In this document: in pieces, positions 42,500 to 52,274 of the stretch
Position numbering within the stretch: position 1 is the first letter of the stretch
Layout of the letters: each line of letters opens with the position of its first letter
Source of the DNA: Clostridia bacterium
GTDB lineage: Bacteria > Bacillota > Clostridia > Oscillospirales > CAG-272
Assembly: GCA_017547655.1 (NCBI GenBank)
Contig: JAFYPF010000015.1
Location: 1-56,921 of the forward strand
Length of the DNA: 56,921 nt
Direction: 5' to 3'
Notes under the pieces: model-generated
Told to the model about the DNA's origin: nothing
Database searches by the model: none
Seen by the model: the letters and a program-made list of their open reading frames with translations, nothing else
Position numbers and translations under genes: made by a program

Positions 42500-44482
42500 T
42501 CACTTGCGTTTGAATTGTTTTTCTATACTGTCCTTTGTTACTTCAAAAGCAACAGGTCTGCCGTGCGGACAGTATTTTATATCAGGAAGTCCCATAAGCT
42601 TTTTAACAAACGCCTCTGTATCTTCTTTAGCATCCGGACGTCCCGCCTTTATTGCAGCCTTACAGCTTGCTTGATATAACGCCTTTTCAAATACTATATC
42701 TTTAGTTAATTCTGCACTTCCCGTACCTTGAGAAAGCCTTGTACATACTGTCATATACAAATCAACAGCAGCATCAATTTCAAGCCCTATGGGAATGGCA
42801 TAAAGCATCAAATCGCCGTTCTCTTCTCTTCTGGTCTCAAAACCTATCGCCGCAATATCGTCACAATACTCTTCTACAGCCGCCATTTCAACCGAGTCAA
42901 GCTCTAATTTTATAGGAACAAGCAAAAATTGAAGAACGTTCTTTTTCTTTTTCATATTATTTTTCAGTTCCTCAAATATAATACGCTCGTGTGCCGCATG
43001 CTTGTCTATCAAAAGTATCTTGTCAGCCATCTCAACGAATATATACGAATAGAATGCCTCGCCTATTATTTTATAAAAAGGCAATTCTTTTTCAGCAGTT
43101 TCCTGAACCGCATCGGTCGACTTATAAATGTACTTGCCGTTTGGGCTCTCAATCCTGCCTATATAATTATCTCCGAATACATTATTAAACGCTGACTTTG
43201 ATTCTACAGGAATATTATCAATCATCGGTACACTTACAATCGGTTCATCATCTGTAAAGACTTTACTCTCTATTATAGGTTTAGATGTTGTTTCAATTTC
43301 TCCCAAGGATGAAAACTCGGTACTAATATTCATTTCGTTAGTAAACGATATTTTTTCAGGCTTAACCTTTTCATCGCGTTCTTCTACCGGTACAAACGAA
43401 TTGATAATATTCAATCCCTCTTGTTTTTTACTGCTTTCCAAAAATTCGGGAACAAATACGTCATATTTATCATTCATTACGGTAGGTCTTGCAACGCTGT
43501 TTTCAAGTGCGCCTCTAACAGTTGCATATATTGCGTCAAATATCTGTCTTTCGTCACTGAATTTAACCTCTGCTTTGGTAGGATGAACGTTCGCATCAAC
43601 AAATGCAGGATGTACGTCTATCTTTAAAACGCAACAAGGGAACTTTCCCTCGGGTATGTATGAATCGTATGCTTGTTCAAGCGCCGCCGAAATAGTCTTA
43701 TTTCTTATAAATCTGTCGTTAACAAAGAGTATTTGGTGATTTCTGTTGCTCTTAATGTTATCGGGATTACCAATATATCCGTAAACCTTAACTCCCTCGG
43801 TAAGCCAATTTACAGCAGTCATTTTCTTTATAAAATCTCTACCGTATAAAGCATATATAACGTTCGACAGCTTACCGTCTCCCGCCGTTGAAAACTTTAC
43901 TGCATCGTCCGTTATAAACTTAAAAGCAATATCCGGCTTTGACAAAGCCAATTTCTCAACAATGTTTGAAACAGCCATACCCTCGGTCATATCTTTTTTC
44001 AGGAACTTACGTCTTGCAGGTACGTTTGCAAAAAGCTCCTCTACAACAACCGTAGTACCATTAGGACAGCCCGTATCTGCCATCACCACCTCTTCGCCTG
44101 GGTTACACATCATAAGGGTGCCAATCTTATCCTCTTGGCGTTTTGTCATTATACGAACCTTGGACACAGAAGAAATTGCCGCCAACGCCTCTCCTCTAAA
44201 ACCGAGTGTCATTATCTTTCCAAGGTCCCATTGGTTGCTTATCTTACTTGTTGCGTGACGCTTTATACAAACTGGTACGTCCTCGCGGCTCATACCCTTG
44301 CCGTTATCACACACACGTATAAAGCTCACTCCGCCCTTCTTTATTTCAACCGTAATTTTATCGGCTCCTGCGTCTATTGAATTTTCTATAAGCTCCTTTA
44401 CTGCCGAGGCAGGTCTCTCAACCACTTCGCCCGCCGCAATAAGATTCGCTACATGGATATCAAGTACGTTAATTATTCCCAC
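42500..44482 (-). CDS. mutL: DNA mismatch repair protein MutL
   Basis: A 660-aa mismatch-repair matchmaker and nicking endonuclease. N-terminal GHKL ATPase motifs: ELIENSIDAGA near residue 31, DNGKGM near 59 and GFRGEAL near 93. C-terminal endonuclease motif DKHAAHERIIFEE (DQHAxxERxxxE type) and the accessory ACKAAIKAG and CPHGRP motifs are present, so it nicks without MutH. A low-complexity linker spans about 340-450. Lies 16 bases after mutS. Confidence 0.97.
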   Translation of the reverse strand: MGIINVLDIHVANLIAAGEVVERPASAVKELIENSIDAGADKITVEIKKGGVSFIRVCDNGKGMSREDVPVCIKRHATSKISNQWDLGKIMTLGFRGEALAAISSVSKVRIMTKRQEDKIGTLMMCNPGEEVVMADTGCPNGTTVVVEELFANVPARRKFLKKDMTEGMAVSNIVEKLALSKPDIAFKFITDDAVKFSTAGDGKLSNVIYALYGRDFIKKMTAVNWLTEGVKVYGYIGNPDNIKSNRNHQILFVNDRFIRNKTISAALEQAYDSYIPEGKFPCCVLKIDVHPAFVDANVHPTKAEVKFSDERQIFDAIYATVRGALENSVARPTVMNDKYDVFVPEFLESSKKQEGLNIINSFVPVEERDEKVKPEKISFTNEMNISTEFSSLGEIETTSKPIIESKVFTDDEPIVSVPMIDNIPVESKSAFNNVFGDNYIGRIESPNGKYIYKSTDAVQETAEKELPFYKIIGEAFYSYIFVEMADKILLIDKHAAHERIIFEELKNNMKKKKNVLQFLLVPIKLELDSVEMAAVEEYCDDIAAIGFETRREENGDLMLYAIPIGLEIDAAVDLYMTVCTRLSQGTGSAELTKDIVFEKALYQASCKAAIKAGRPDAKEDTEAFVKKLMGLPDIKYCPHGRPVAFEVTKDSIEKQFKRK

Positions 44483-44498
44483 GTATTTTTTCTCCTTA

Positions 44499-47090
44499 TT
44501 ACTGTATCATTTTCTTTAAATCAAATAATACTCCAAGTGCTTCAATCGGTGTTGTTGTATTTAAATCAACAATCTTTAGTTTTTCTATAACTTCATTGTT
44601 TGCAAGACTTTCGAATGACAATAACCCGTCGTCTTCCTCGTTGTTCACTACTTTTACAACAGGTCTTTCATCGCTCTCTATTTCTTTCAAAATCTCTTTC
44701 GCTCTCTTTATGACGGAAGACGGAACACCTGCCAAAAGCGCAACCTCTATACCATAGCTATCGTCTGTCGCGCCCTTAACTATCTTACGCAAGAAAATAA
44801 GCTCGTCACCTTTTTTCTTCGCCGCAATATTATAGTTAACAACACCCTCAATCTGTCCTTCGAGTGTCGTCATCTCATGGTAGTGAGTAGCAAACAAGGT
44901 CTTTGCTCCAAGCTTCTTACCTGCACTATATTCTGCTACAGCCTTTGCTATACTCATACCGTCAAACGTGCTTGTTCCTCTTCCTATCTCATCGTAAATT
45001 ATAAGACTCTTTTTGGTCGCATTTTTTAAAATATAAGCAACCTCATTCATCTCAAGCATAAAGGTAGACTGTCCGCTTGCCAAATCGTCAGATGCGCCGA
45101 TTCGTGTGAATATCTTGTCAACAACGCCTATCCTTGCATCACGCGCAGGTACATAACTGCCTATCTGCGCCATTAACGCTATCAATGCCACTTGACGCAT
45201 ATACGTTGATTTACCCGCCATATTGGGACCGGTTATAAGCATAAGTCTGTTTCTGCCCGTGTCAAGCTGTGTATCGTTGGGCACAAAATAACTATCCTTT
45301 ACAAACATCTCAACAACGGGGTGTCTGCCATCTTTTATATCAATAACGTCATTATAATCAACCTCGGGACATACGTAGTTATTCTTTACCGCAACGTCGG
45401 CTAAACTTACATATACGTCAATCAATGCAAGTTTATATGCAGTTTCTTGTATTCTCTCCGCTTGTTCTGCAATCTTTTCTCTTATTCTTTGGAAAATCTC
45501 ATATTCAATTCCCGCAATTCTGTCAGATGCACCGAGAATTGTTGATTCGAGGTCCTTTAACTCTTGAGAAATATATCTTTCGCAGTTTGCAAGCGTCTGT
45601 TTTCTTACGTAGTTTTCGGGAATAGGCTCGGTATTAGAACGCAAGATTTCTATATAATAACCGAACACTCTGTTGTAACCTACTTTAAGCTTCTTAATAC
45701 CCGTCTTTTCTTTTTCGCGTTCCTCTAGGTCTCTTACGTACTGTTTACCGTTATTTATAATATCGTTCAGTCTGTCAACCTCTTCGCTGTATCCGCGCTT
45801 AATTATACCGCCCTCCCTTATTGAAAAAGGCGGCTCTTCAACAATTGCATTTTCAATAAGGTTATATATATCACGAAGCTCGTCGATAGAATCACATACG
45901 CCCTTTAATTCATCACTCGTGAATTCGCTCAAAAGTTCTTTTACAGCAGGAACAACCGAAAGAGTCTGGGATATGGATTTCAAATCCTTTCCTCCCGCAC
46001 TTCCGTACATAACTTTCGTCATAAGTCTTTCAAGGTCAAGAACTCCTTTCATACAGTCGGCTAATTCTTCACGCTTGAAATAATCGTTGTATAACTCTGT
46101 TACCGCCTGCTGTCTGCGTGCTATGTAATATGTATTAACGAGAGGCGTCTCAACCCATTTTCTTATTAGACGGGCTCCCATAGACGATTTCGTCTTGTCA
46201 AGCACCCAAAGGAGACTTCCCTTCTTCTCCTTTGAACGCATAGTCTCCGTCAATTCAAGGTTACGTCTTGTATTCATATCTATTTCAAGATACTGTCCCG
46301 AGTGATAGATATTTAGTTCTTTTATATACGAGTTATCGGTCTTTTGCGTCTCGTTTATATAATCTATAAGCGCTCCGGCTGAACTAATTAAAGCATCGCT
46401 TACTTTCTCGCCGTTTTCAAAAGGAAGCTTACCAAACTGCTTGATAAGAACACTATTTGCATAAGAAAGCTCATATCTTTCCGCTTGATTATCATTCACA
46501 AAAGCATTCAATCTCTGCACTGCATAATCGTAAAGTCCGCGACACATCTCTTTTTTTATGTTTATCATTATTTCACGGGGAGCATAAGCAGCAATCTCGT
46601 TAAGCAATCTTTGTCCGTACTGTTCACCCGTTATCTCGGTAGCAGAAATATCGCCCGTCGAAACGTCGGCAAACGTTACTCCCGCCCCCTTGCCGTCAAG
46701 GTATACCGAGCAGAGATAGTTGTTCTTGTTCTCCGTCAACAATTCACTCTCGATAACAGTTCCCGGAGTTACTATTCTTACAACCTCTCTTCTGACTATA
46801 TCCTTTGTTTGAGACGGCTCCTCGGTCTGTTCGCATATAGCAACCTTATATCCCTTTGCAACAAGTCTACCGAGATAGTTGTCAACTGCGTGATACGGTA
46901 CTCCGCACATAGGCGCTCTCTGTCCCTCTCCGCAATCCCTTCCGGTTAAAGTCAACTCAAGTTCGCGAGAAACAAGAACAGCATCATCAAAAAACATCTC
47001 GTAAAAGTCGCCTAATCTAAAGAAAATTATGCAGTCCTTATTCTTCTCTTTTATATCAAGGTATTGCTGCATCATAGGTGTTACAGCCAT
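44499..47090 (-). CDS. mutS: DNA mismatch repair protein MutS
   Basis: An 863-aa mismatch sensor. The mismatch-recognition Phe-x-Glu motif is in FFRLGDFYEMFFDD near residue 31; Walker A is GPNMAGKST near 617, Walker B and signature LIIYDEIGRGTSTFDG near 695, and LFATHYHEMT follows. The C-terminus is a typical helix-turn-helix dimerisation region. Transcribed with miaB (16-base gap) and mutL. Confidence 0.98.
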   Translation of the reverse strand: MAVTPMMQQYLDIKEKNKDCIIFFRLGDFYEMFFDDAVLVSRELELTLTGRDCGEGQRAPMCGVPYHAVDNYLGRLVAKGYKVAICEQTEEPSQTKDIVRREVVRIVTPGTVIESELLTENKNNYLCSVYLDGKGAGVTFADVSTGDISATEITGEQYGQRLLNEIAAYAPREIMINIKKEMCRGLYDYAVQRLNAFVNDNQAERYELSYANSVLIKQFGKLPFENGEKVSDALISSAGALIDYINETQKTDNSYIKELNIYHSGQYLEIDMNTRRNLELTETMRSKEKKGSLLWVLDKTKSSMGARLIRKWVETPLVNTYYIARRQQAVTELYNDYFKREELADCMKGVLDLERLMTKVMYGSAGGKDLKSISQTLSVVPAVKELLSEFTSDELKGVCDSIDELRDIYNLIENAIVEEPPFSIREGGIIKRGYSEEVDRLNDIINNGKQYVRDLEEREKEKTGIKKLKVGYNRVFGYYIEILRSNTEPIPENYVRKQTLANCERYISQELKDLESTILGASDRIAGIEYEIFQRIREKIAEQAERIQETAYKLALIDVYVSLADVAVKNNYVCPEVDYNDVIDIKDGRHPVVEMFVKDSYFVPNDTQLDTGRNRLMLITGPNMAGKSTYMRQVALIALMAQIGSYVPARDARIGVVDKIFTRIGASDDLASGQSTFMLEMNEVAYILKNATKKSLIIYDEIGRGTSTFDGMSIAKAVAEYSAGKKLGAKTLFATHYHEMTTLEGQIEGVVNYNIAAKKKGDELIFLRKIVKGATDDSYGIEVALLAGVPSSVIKRAKEILKEIESDERPVVKVVNNEEDDGLLSFESLANNEVIEKLKIVDLNTTTPIEALGVLFDLKKMIQ

Positions 47091-47106
47091 ATTATCGTCC
47101 TCTCAT

Positions 47107-48534
47107 TCACTCAATTACAGTGCCGTACATAGCGAAAGTATCGGCTCTGTCTATTTTTACGTTGCAGAATTTACCAACCAACGACTCATCTCCGTCTATA
47201 TGAACGAGTCTGTTCTTGTCGTTTCTGCCCGTATATTTATTATCGTCGGTCTTGCTCTTGCCTTCAATAAGAATCTTTATCGTCTTACCGACGTATTCGC
47301 TGTTTAAATCCTTTGTTATACCGTTCTGTACCTCAAGAAGCTTTGCAAATCTTCTTTTCTTAGCTTCGTCGGGAACTTGTCCCTCCATAGATGCAGCCGG
47401 CGTATCCTTTCTCGGCGAATAAATAAACGAATATACCGAGTCAAACTCTACTTTTCTTAACATTTCAAGAGTGTCTTCAAATTCTTCATCGGTTTCGGTA
47501 GGAAATCCTACTATAACGTCGCTCGTAAGCCCTACGTTCGGCATCTTCTCCTTGGCGTAAGAAACAAGTTCAAAGTAACCCTTGGAATCATATTTTCTGT
47601 TCATCAATTTCAGTACTCGGTCATTACCCGCTTGGAATGGTAAATGCAAGTGCTTTACTATCTTTTCCTCTCTTGCCATAGTATCTATTAGTTTTTCCGA
47701 TGCGTCTTTCGGGTGGCTCGTCATAAATCTTACCCAAAAATCGCCCTCTATCTTGCATATATCGGTGAGCAGGTCGGAAAAGTCATAATCAATACTCAAA
47801 TCCTTGCCGTAGCTGTTTACGTTTTGACCAAGCAGAGTAAATTCTTTATATCCCTGCTTTGAAAGCTCTCTTATTTGCTCAATTATCGCCTCGGGCTGTC
47901 TGCTTCGCTCTCTGCCTCTTACGTAAGGTACAACGCAGTATGAACAGAAGTTGTTGCAGCCGTACATAACGCTTATCCACGCCTTAAAGCCGCTTTCTCT
48001 TGCAACGGGAAGCCCCTCCCATATATTTGCGCTTTCATGGTCGAAATAAAACAATCGCTTTTTTCTGCTGAATGATTCAAGTAATATTTCAGGAAAACGC
48101 CAAAGCATATTCGTACCGAAAAGAAAGTCCACGTAAGGATATTTATTCTTTACGTCGTCTTTTCTGTGCTCCTGCGTAACCATACAACCGCAAATACCTA
48201 TCTTTAAATCGGGTTTCTTCTTTTTCAAATGCTTGAACTGCCCCGTTATCGATAAAGCCTTAAGTTCGGCGTGTTCTCTTACCGCACACGTATTTACAAC
48301 GATAAGCTCCGCCTCTTCGGGGTTGTCCGCCAGCTCATATCCCATTTTAAAAGCCATACCCGCAATATATTCGCTGTCAGCCTCGTTTTGCTGACACCCA
48401 AACGTCAAAACGTGAGCCTTCGGTCTTCTCCCATTTTCTTCCGAAAACGAGTCCGTCTTTGCTCTTACTGACATCATAAACGTATATTGCTGCCCTATTT
48501 GTTCGGGGGTTATATTAACCGTTCTGTTTTCCAT
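47107..48534 (-). CDS. miaB: tRNA methylthiotransferase MiaB
   Basis: A 475-aa radical-SAM enzyme adding a methylthio group to i6A37 of tRNA. The N-terminal UPF0004 domain carries the auxiliary 4Fe-4S cysteines (TFGCQQNEADSE, VNTCAVREHAE, GICGCM); the radical-SAM cluster is YGCNNFCSYCVVPYVRGRERSR-type (C-x3-C-x2-C); a C-terminal TRAM domain follows. First gene of the operon with mutS, mutL and tgt, behind a perfect consensus promoter. Confidence 0.96.
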   Translation of the reverse strand: MENRTVNITPEQIGQQYTFMMSVRAKTDSFSEENGRRPKAHVLTFGCQQNEADSEYIAGMAFKMGYELADNPEEAELIVVNTCAVREHAELKALSITGQFKHLKKKKPDLKIGICGCMVTQEHRKDDVKNKYPYVDFLFGTNMLWRFPEILLESFSRKKRLFYFDHESANIWEGLPVARESGFKAWISVMYGCNNFCSYCVVPYVRGRERSRQPEAIIEQIRELSKQGYKEFTLLGQNVNSYGKDLSIDYDFSDLLTDICKIEGDFWVRFMTSHPKDASEKLIDTMAREEKIVKHLHLPFQAGNDRVLKLMNRKYDSKGYFELVSYAKEKMPNVGLTSDVIVGFPTETDEEFEDTLEMLRKVEFDSVYSFIYSPRKDTPAASMEGQVPDEAKKRRFAKLLEVQNGITKDLNSEYVGKTIKILIEGKSKTDDNKYTGRNDKNRLVHIDGDESLVGKFCNVKIDRADTFAMYGTVIE

Positions 48535-48591
48535 AGCTTCACTCTTCTTTATATATTAACAATACTTACCCATTATATTATTTATTATTAT

Positions 48592-48620
48592 ATTATAACA
48601 ATATTCTACACCATTGTCAA
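48592..48620 (-). promoter_or_regulatory. Perfect SigA promoter of miaB-mutS-mutL-tgt
   Basis: Read leftward: TTGACA (48620-48615), 17 bases ending TGT, TATAAT (48597-48592). Both hexamers and the extended -10 are exact. The remainder of the divergent gap 48621-48738 holds the dpaA leader, in which no confident SigK element was found. Confidence 0.92.
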
Positions 48621-48738
48621 TATTAAAAAAGCTTCATAAAATGTATTAGGGCAACTATCTTCTGCCCTCAAAAACACTTTACATCAAGTCTAAAAAAACT
48701 ACGGTGAATTTATATAAACAAAAAAGGAGATGTACATT

Positions 48739-49605
48739 ATGAATGATATAAAAATATGCGTTCTCGGCGGAGATTCACGTATGGTTTCCGCCGCACGCTT
48801 TATGTGTAAACAAAACTATTCCGTTTCCGTCTTTGGAATTAACGGAATAGTTACTGAGGCTACAATTTGTAACGATTTGGAAAGCGCAGTTACAGGCGCT
48901 TCTCTCATTGTTTTGCCACTCCCCTTTTCTACAGACGGAATAAAGCTTTTTGCTCCGCTTTGCAATTTCGAAATAAAAATATCCGATATTATTTCTTTGC
49001 TAAAAAACGGTCAGCTTGTTACTGGAGGAAAGCTATCGGAGGATTTTTGCAAAAAAGTTGTGCAAAACGGCTGCGCCTCATTCGACTATTATCTATCCGA
49101 AAGGCTCTCTGTGCTTAACGCCATTCCTACAGCAGAGGGAGCTGTGTCAATCGCAATAAATGAAACAACAAAGACGATTTTCGGTTCAAAATGCGTTATT
49201 GCAGGATACGGAAGAATAGGCAAAATATTAGCTAAATTACTGAAGAATATGGGAGCTGACGTTACTGTGTTTGCAAGGAGCGAACAGGCTCTGACTTGGG
49301 CAGAGGCTGACGGATGTCATGCGTGTACATTTTGTTGCGCTAATCGTCATCTCAACGACAAAGATATAATATTCAACACTATTCCGGCGCTATGGATGAA
49401 TAAAAACATTATTGACTCTACGAAAAGCGATGCCGTAATAATAGACCTCGCATCAACCCCAGGCGGAGTTGACTTTGAATATGCGAAATCAGTTTCAAAA
49501 AAAGTTATTTTCGCACTTTCTCTTCCCGGCAAAGTAGCCCCCGAAAGCGCAGGTAATATTATCGCTGATTGCGTTCTGTCTAAACTGAAAGGAGGTTTAC
49601 TATGA
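48739..49605 (+). CDS. dpaA: Dipicolinate synthase subunit A
   Basis: A 288-aa NAD(P)-dependent subunit (SpoVFA) that oxidises dihydrodipicolinate to dipicolinic acid in the mother cell. Features: N-terminal CVLGGDSRMVSAARFM, a second Rossmann glycine loop CVIAGYGRIGKILAKLL near residue 158, and PGKVAPESAGNII near the C-terminus, all family-typical. AAGGAG sits eight bases before the ATG at 48739. Overlaps dpaB by four bases (ATGA). Confidence 0.95.
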   Translation: MNDIKICVLGGDSRMVSAARFMCKQNYSVSVFGINGIVTEATICNDLESAVTGASLIVLPLPFSTDGIKLFAPLCNFEIKISDIISLLKNGQLVTGGKLSEDFCKKVVQNGCASFDYYLSERLSVLNAIPTAEGAVSIAINETTKTIFGSKCVIAGYGRIGKILAKLLKNMGADVTVFARSEQALTWAEADGCHACTFCCANRHLNDKDIIFNTIPALWMNKNIIDSTKSDAVIIDLASTPGGVDFEYAKSVSKKVIFALSLPGKVAPESAGNIIADCVLSKLKGGLL

Positions 49606-50174
49606 TTTGCTACGCTATGTGCGGTTCATTCTGTACGCTTATGCAAAGCTTTGAAATTCTTGAAAAAATGAGCAAATCCGGATTAGATTTTTTACCCGTT
49701 ATGAGTGAAAAAACATATTCAACGGACACACGCTTCGGCAAAGCTGTCGAATACGTGTCAAAACTTGAAAATATATGCGGCAAAACGGTTATTCATACCG
49801 TTCAGGACGCCGAGCCTATAGGTCCGAAATTGCACCCCGACGCTATGATAATTGCCCCTTGCACAGGTAACACACTCGCAAAGCTCGCAAACGGAATAAC
49901 CGATTCGTCGGTTACTATGGCAGCCAAAGCGCACCTCAGAAACAACAATCCGCTCGTTATAGCCCTCGCAACAAACGACGCCCTTTCAGCTAATTTCGTT
50001 AACATCGGAAAGCTTCTTGCAAGAAAAAATATATACTTTGTTCCATTGATCCAAGATGATCCCGAAAACAAACCCTCCTCTCTCATTGCAAACTTTTCTC
50101 TAATTCCGCAAACGCTCGAAATGGCTATGAACGGAAAACAAATAACCCCGCTGTTCTACGGTAATTATACCTAA
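49602..50174 (+). CDS. dpaB: Dipicolinate synthase subunit B
   Basis: A 190-aa flavoprotein-fold subunit (SpoVFB). Family stretches are GSFCTLMQSFEILEKM near residue 4, IIAPCTGNTLAKLANGITD near 84 and PLVIALATNDALSAN near 116. AAAGGAGG lies just upstream of its ATG. With DpaA it makes the dipicolinate that SpoVA proteins (11.8-14.9 kb) load into the spore. The window thus has a complete DPA synthesis and transport set. Confidence 0.95.
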   Translation: MICYAMCGSFCTLMQSFEILEKMSKSGLDFLPVMSEKTYSTDTRFGKAVEYVSKLENICGKTVIHTVQDAEPIGPKLHPDAMIIAPCTGNTLAKLANGITDSSVTMAAKAHLRNNNPLVIALATNDALSANFVNIGKLLARKNIYFVPLIQDDPENKPSSLIANFSLIPQTLEMAMNGKQITPLFYGNYT

Positions 50175-50284
50175 CTCTGATTTTTTGTATATTTTTTTAA
50201 GCATTGTTACAATAATATTTTTATAAAACAAGCAATAAAAACAAAAAACATACAGATATAGAACAAAAAAAATGCAAAAATCCC

Positions 50285-50313
50285 TTGATTTTTTCAAATA
50301 TATATATTAAAAT
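50285..50313 (+). promoter_or_regulatory. SigA-type promoter of pfkA
   Basis: TTGATT (50285-50290), 17 bases, TAAAAT (50308-50313), 51 bases before the ATG. Confidence 0.7.
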
Positions 50314-50364
50314 ATAGAATTGAGAAAAAATAACAAACGTATAAAAAATAAGGGGAATTATATC

Positions 50365-51447
50365 ATGGCAAAAGAATTTAGAAGAATCGGAGTACTCACT
50401 TCAGGCGGCGACGCTCCCGGCATGAACGCAGCCCTCCGCGCAGTTACCAGAGCCGCTCTTGACAAAGGCGTTGAAGTTATGGGCATCTTCGCAGGTTATG
50501 AAGGACTTGTTCATCCCAACCTCAAACAATTTACAGCAAGAGACGTTTCCAACATTATATCAAAAGGCGGAACAGCTCTTTACTCTGCCCGTTGCCTTGA
50601 GTTCAAAGAAGAGGAAGGTATGCAGAAAGCTATTCAAACCTGTAAAGAAAATCAGATTGATGGCATTATTGCTATCGGAGGAGACGGCACATTCAGAGGT
50701 GCTACCGATCTTTCTGTAAGAGGTATTCCCACAATCGGTATTCCCGCTACAATCGACAATGATATTACTTCAACCGAATATTCAATCGGTTTTGATACTG
50801 CCGTTAATACAGTAGTTGAGCTCATCGACAAGCTCAGAGATACTTGCGAATCACACGCTCGTTGCAACGTTGTTGAAATAATGGGTAGAAACGCAGGTTG
50901 GGTTGCTCTCGAAACAGGTATTGCTACCGGTGCATCTGCTATAGTTATCAACGAAGTTGAATTTGACGAAGATAAAGCAATCGAACAAATTTTAGAAGCA
51001 AAGAAGAATAACAAGAGAAACTTTATCATTTGCATTGCAGAGGGCGTTCCCGCTGTTTTGGGCGATAAGCTCTATTCAGAAAAGTTTGCAAAGAGATTTG
51101 AAGAAAAGACAGGTATTGAAACGAAGTTCGTAAGACCTGCTCACATTCTCCGCGGCGGCACCCCAACAATGCGCGACAGACTTCTTGCAACACAACTCGG
51201 CAGTGAAGCTGTTAAGCTCCTCCTCGAAGGAAAGAGCGACCTCGTTGTAGGTATTCGCGACAATAAGATAGTTTCTACCGAAATCAGCTATGCTTTGAAA
51301 CTCGACCGTATGTATAAAGGTACACTTAAGGACGGCGACCTTGATAAATTCACAAATGCTCAAGTAGCTGAAATGAAAGCATACTGCGAAAAGAGAAACG
51401 CAGATCTTCGTAAGCTCTACAACATAGCATACGAAATGGCTCACTAA
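50365..51447 (+). CDS. pfkA: ATP-dependent 6-phosphofructokinase
   Basis: A 360-aa glycolytic enzyme phosphorylating fructose-6-phosphate. TSGGDAPGMNAALRA is at residue 11; IGGDGTFRGA (Gly after GGDG) indicates ATP rather than pyrophosphate as donor; PATIDNDI replaces the more common PGTIDND; EIMGRNAGW and the C-terminal allosteric region follow. The ATG at 50365 (MAKEFRR) follows AGGGG, so the longer frame from 50320 is rejected. Length is about 40 aa more than the Bacillus enzyme, mainly at the C-terminus. Confidence 0.95.
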   Translation: MAKEFRRIGVLTSGGDAPGMNAALRAVTRAALDKGVEVMGIFAGYEGLVHPNLKQFTARDVSNIISKGGTALYSARCLEFKEEEGMQKAIQTCKENQIDGIIAIGGDGTFRGATDLSVRGIPTIGIPATIDNDITSTEYSIGFDTAVNTVVELIDKLRDTCESHARCNVVEIMGRNAGWVALETGIATGASAIVINEVEFDEDKAIEQILEAKKNNKRNFIICIAEGVPAVLGDKLYSEKFAKRFEEKTGIETKFVRPAHILRGGTPTMRDRLLATQLGSEAVKLLLEGKSDLVVGIRDNKIVSTEISYALKLDRMYKGTLKDGDLDKFTNAQVAEMKAYCEKRNADLRKLYNIAYEMAH

Positions 51448-51462
51448 TATTTTTGCAAACAT

Positions 51463-51492
51463 AAAGGGTGTGGTTATTCCACACCCTTTTAT
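51463..51492 (+). terminator. Terminator of pfkA
   Basis: AAAGGGTGTGG (51463-51473) pairs with CCACACCCTTT (51479-51489), followed by TATTATTTT. Confidence 0.88.
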
Positions 51493-51578
51493 TATTTTAT
51501 AGAACCTCTGTTTTGTTAGCTGCCGCCTATTTTTTGTATTACATTTACTAACTACATCTGTTAGTTTTTAGTATGTAT

Positions 51579-52274
51579 TTAAAAGAAAAATTTTCTTTCC
51601 ATTATTTCTCTTGCAGGTCTGTATATAGCAACAAAAATCAAGAAAAGACCTAACATAGCAAGTGATACAAGCGGATACAAGGACCACCCGTGAAATTTGC
51701 CTACTTCAAACGTAATATTAGCCATATATTCAATAAGCAACATAAACCCGCCAAGCGCTATAAAGAAGCCGCCGACTACATAAAGCTTACCTTTTTTCAG
51801 ATATTTCAAAAGCGCTACGAACGCAGTTATCAAAACGCCTAACCCGCCAACAAGCGGAAATACAAAAGACAAAAACCAACCGCCGTTAGTGTGTAAGCTT
51901 ATATACAGCAAATATACACCTACCGCGCAAAAGTCTATCGGTACGAAAATGACGGAATTTGCCCTTTTAAACCAGCTCGGTAATATTACCGAAACATAAC
52001 CAAGCACCAATGCGCCTATAACGTATCCCGACCAAGTTACTGTTCCGAATATTCGCCAATCACACAATAAAACTATAATTATCGCAAGTGCAATCGCAAA
52101 GGACAAAAACATTTGCACTAAATACGTATTATCCTTTGCTGTCGGGTACTTTTTAGACGGAAAAACGGACTCTCCCTCACCTTGAATAAGGTCGGGGTGA
52201 AAAACCGTAGTGTTACAAAGAGGACACGTCTTTTCGCTATCCGCTAACTTAACTCCGCATTTTATACAATACAT
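51579..52274 (-). CDS. DUF6320-type zinc-ribbon membrane protein
   Basis: A 231-aa protein opening with a zinc ribbon, CIKC near residue 3 and CPLC near 17, then about six transmembrane segments. This matches the DUF6320 layout. Its start overlaps the preceding stop by one base (TAATG), so it is translationally coupled to the esterase-acyltransferase fusion. Families of this type occur beside alcohol acetyltransferases and esterases; a partner role, perhaps membrane recruitment, is inference. Confidence 0.72.
   Translation of the reverse strand: MYCIKCGVKLADSEKTCPLCNTTVFHPDLIQGEGESVFPSKKYPTAKDNTYLVQMFLSFAIALAIIIVLLCDWRIFGTVTWSGYVIGALVLGYVSVILPSWFKRANSVIFVPIDFCAVGVYLLYISLHTNGGWFLSFVFPLVGGLGVLITAFVALLKYLKKGKLYVVGGFFIALGGFMLLIEYMANITFEVGKFHGWSLYPLVSLAMLGLFLIFVAIYRPAREIMERKFFF

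Noticed and set aside
42500-48534. miaB-mutS-mutL-tgt as a novel system
   Set aside because: All four are canonical full-length genes in an ordinary operon.
48621-48738. SigK promoter for dpaA
   Set aside because: CATAAAATG is present but no AC -35 at 16-17 bases upstream.
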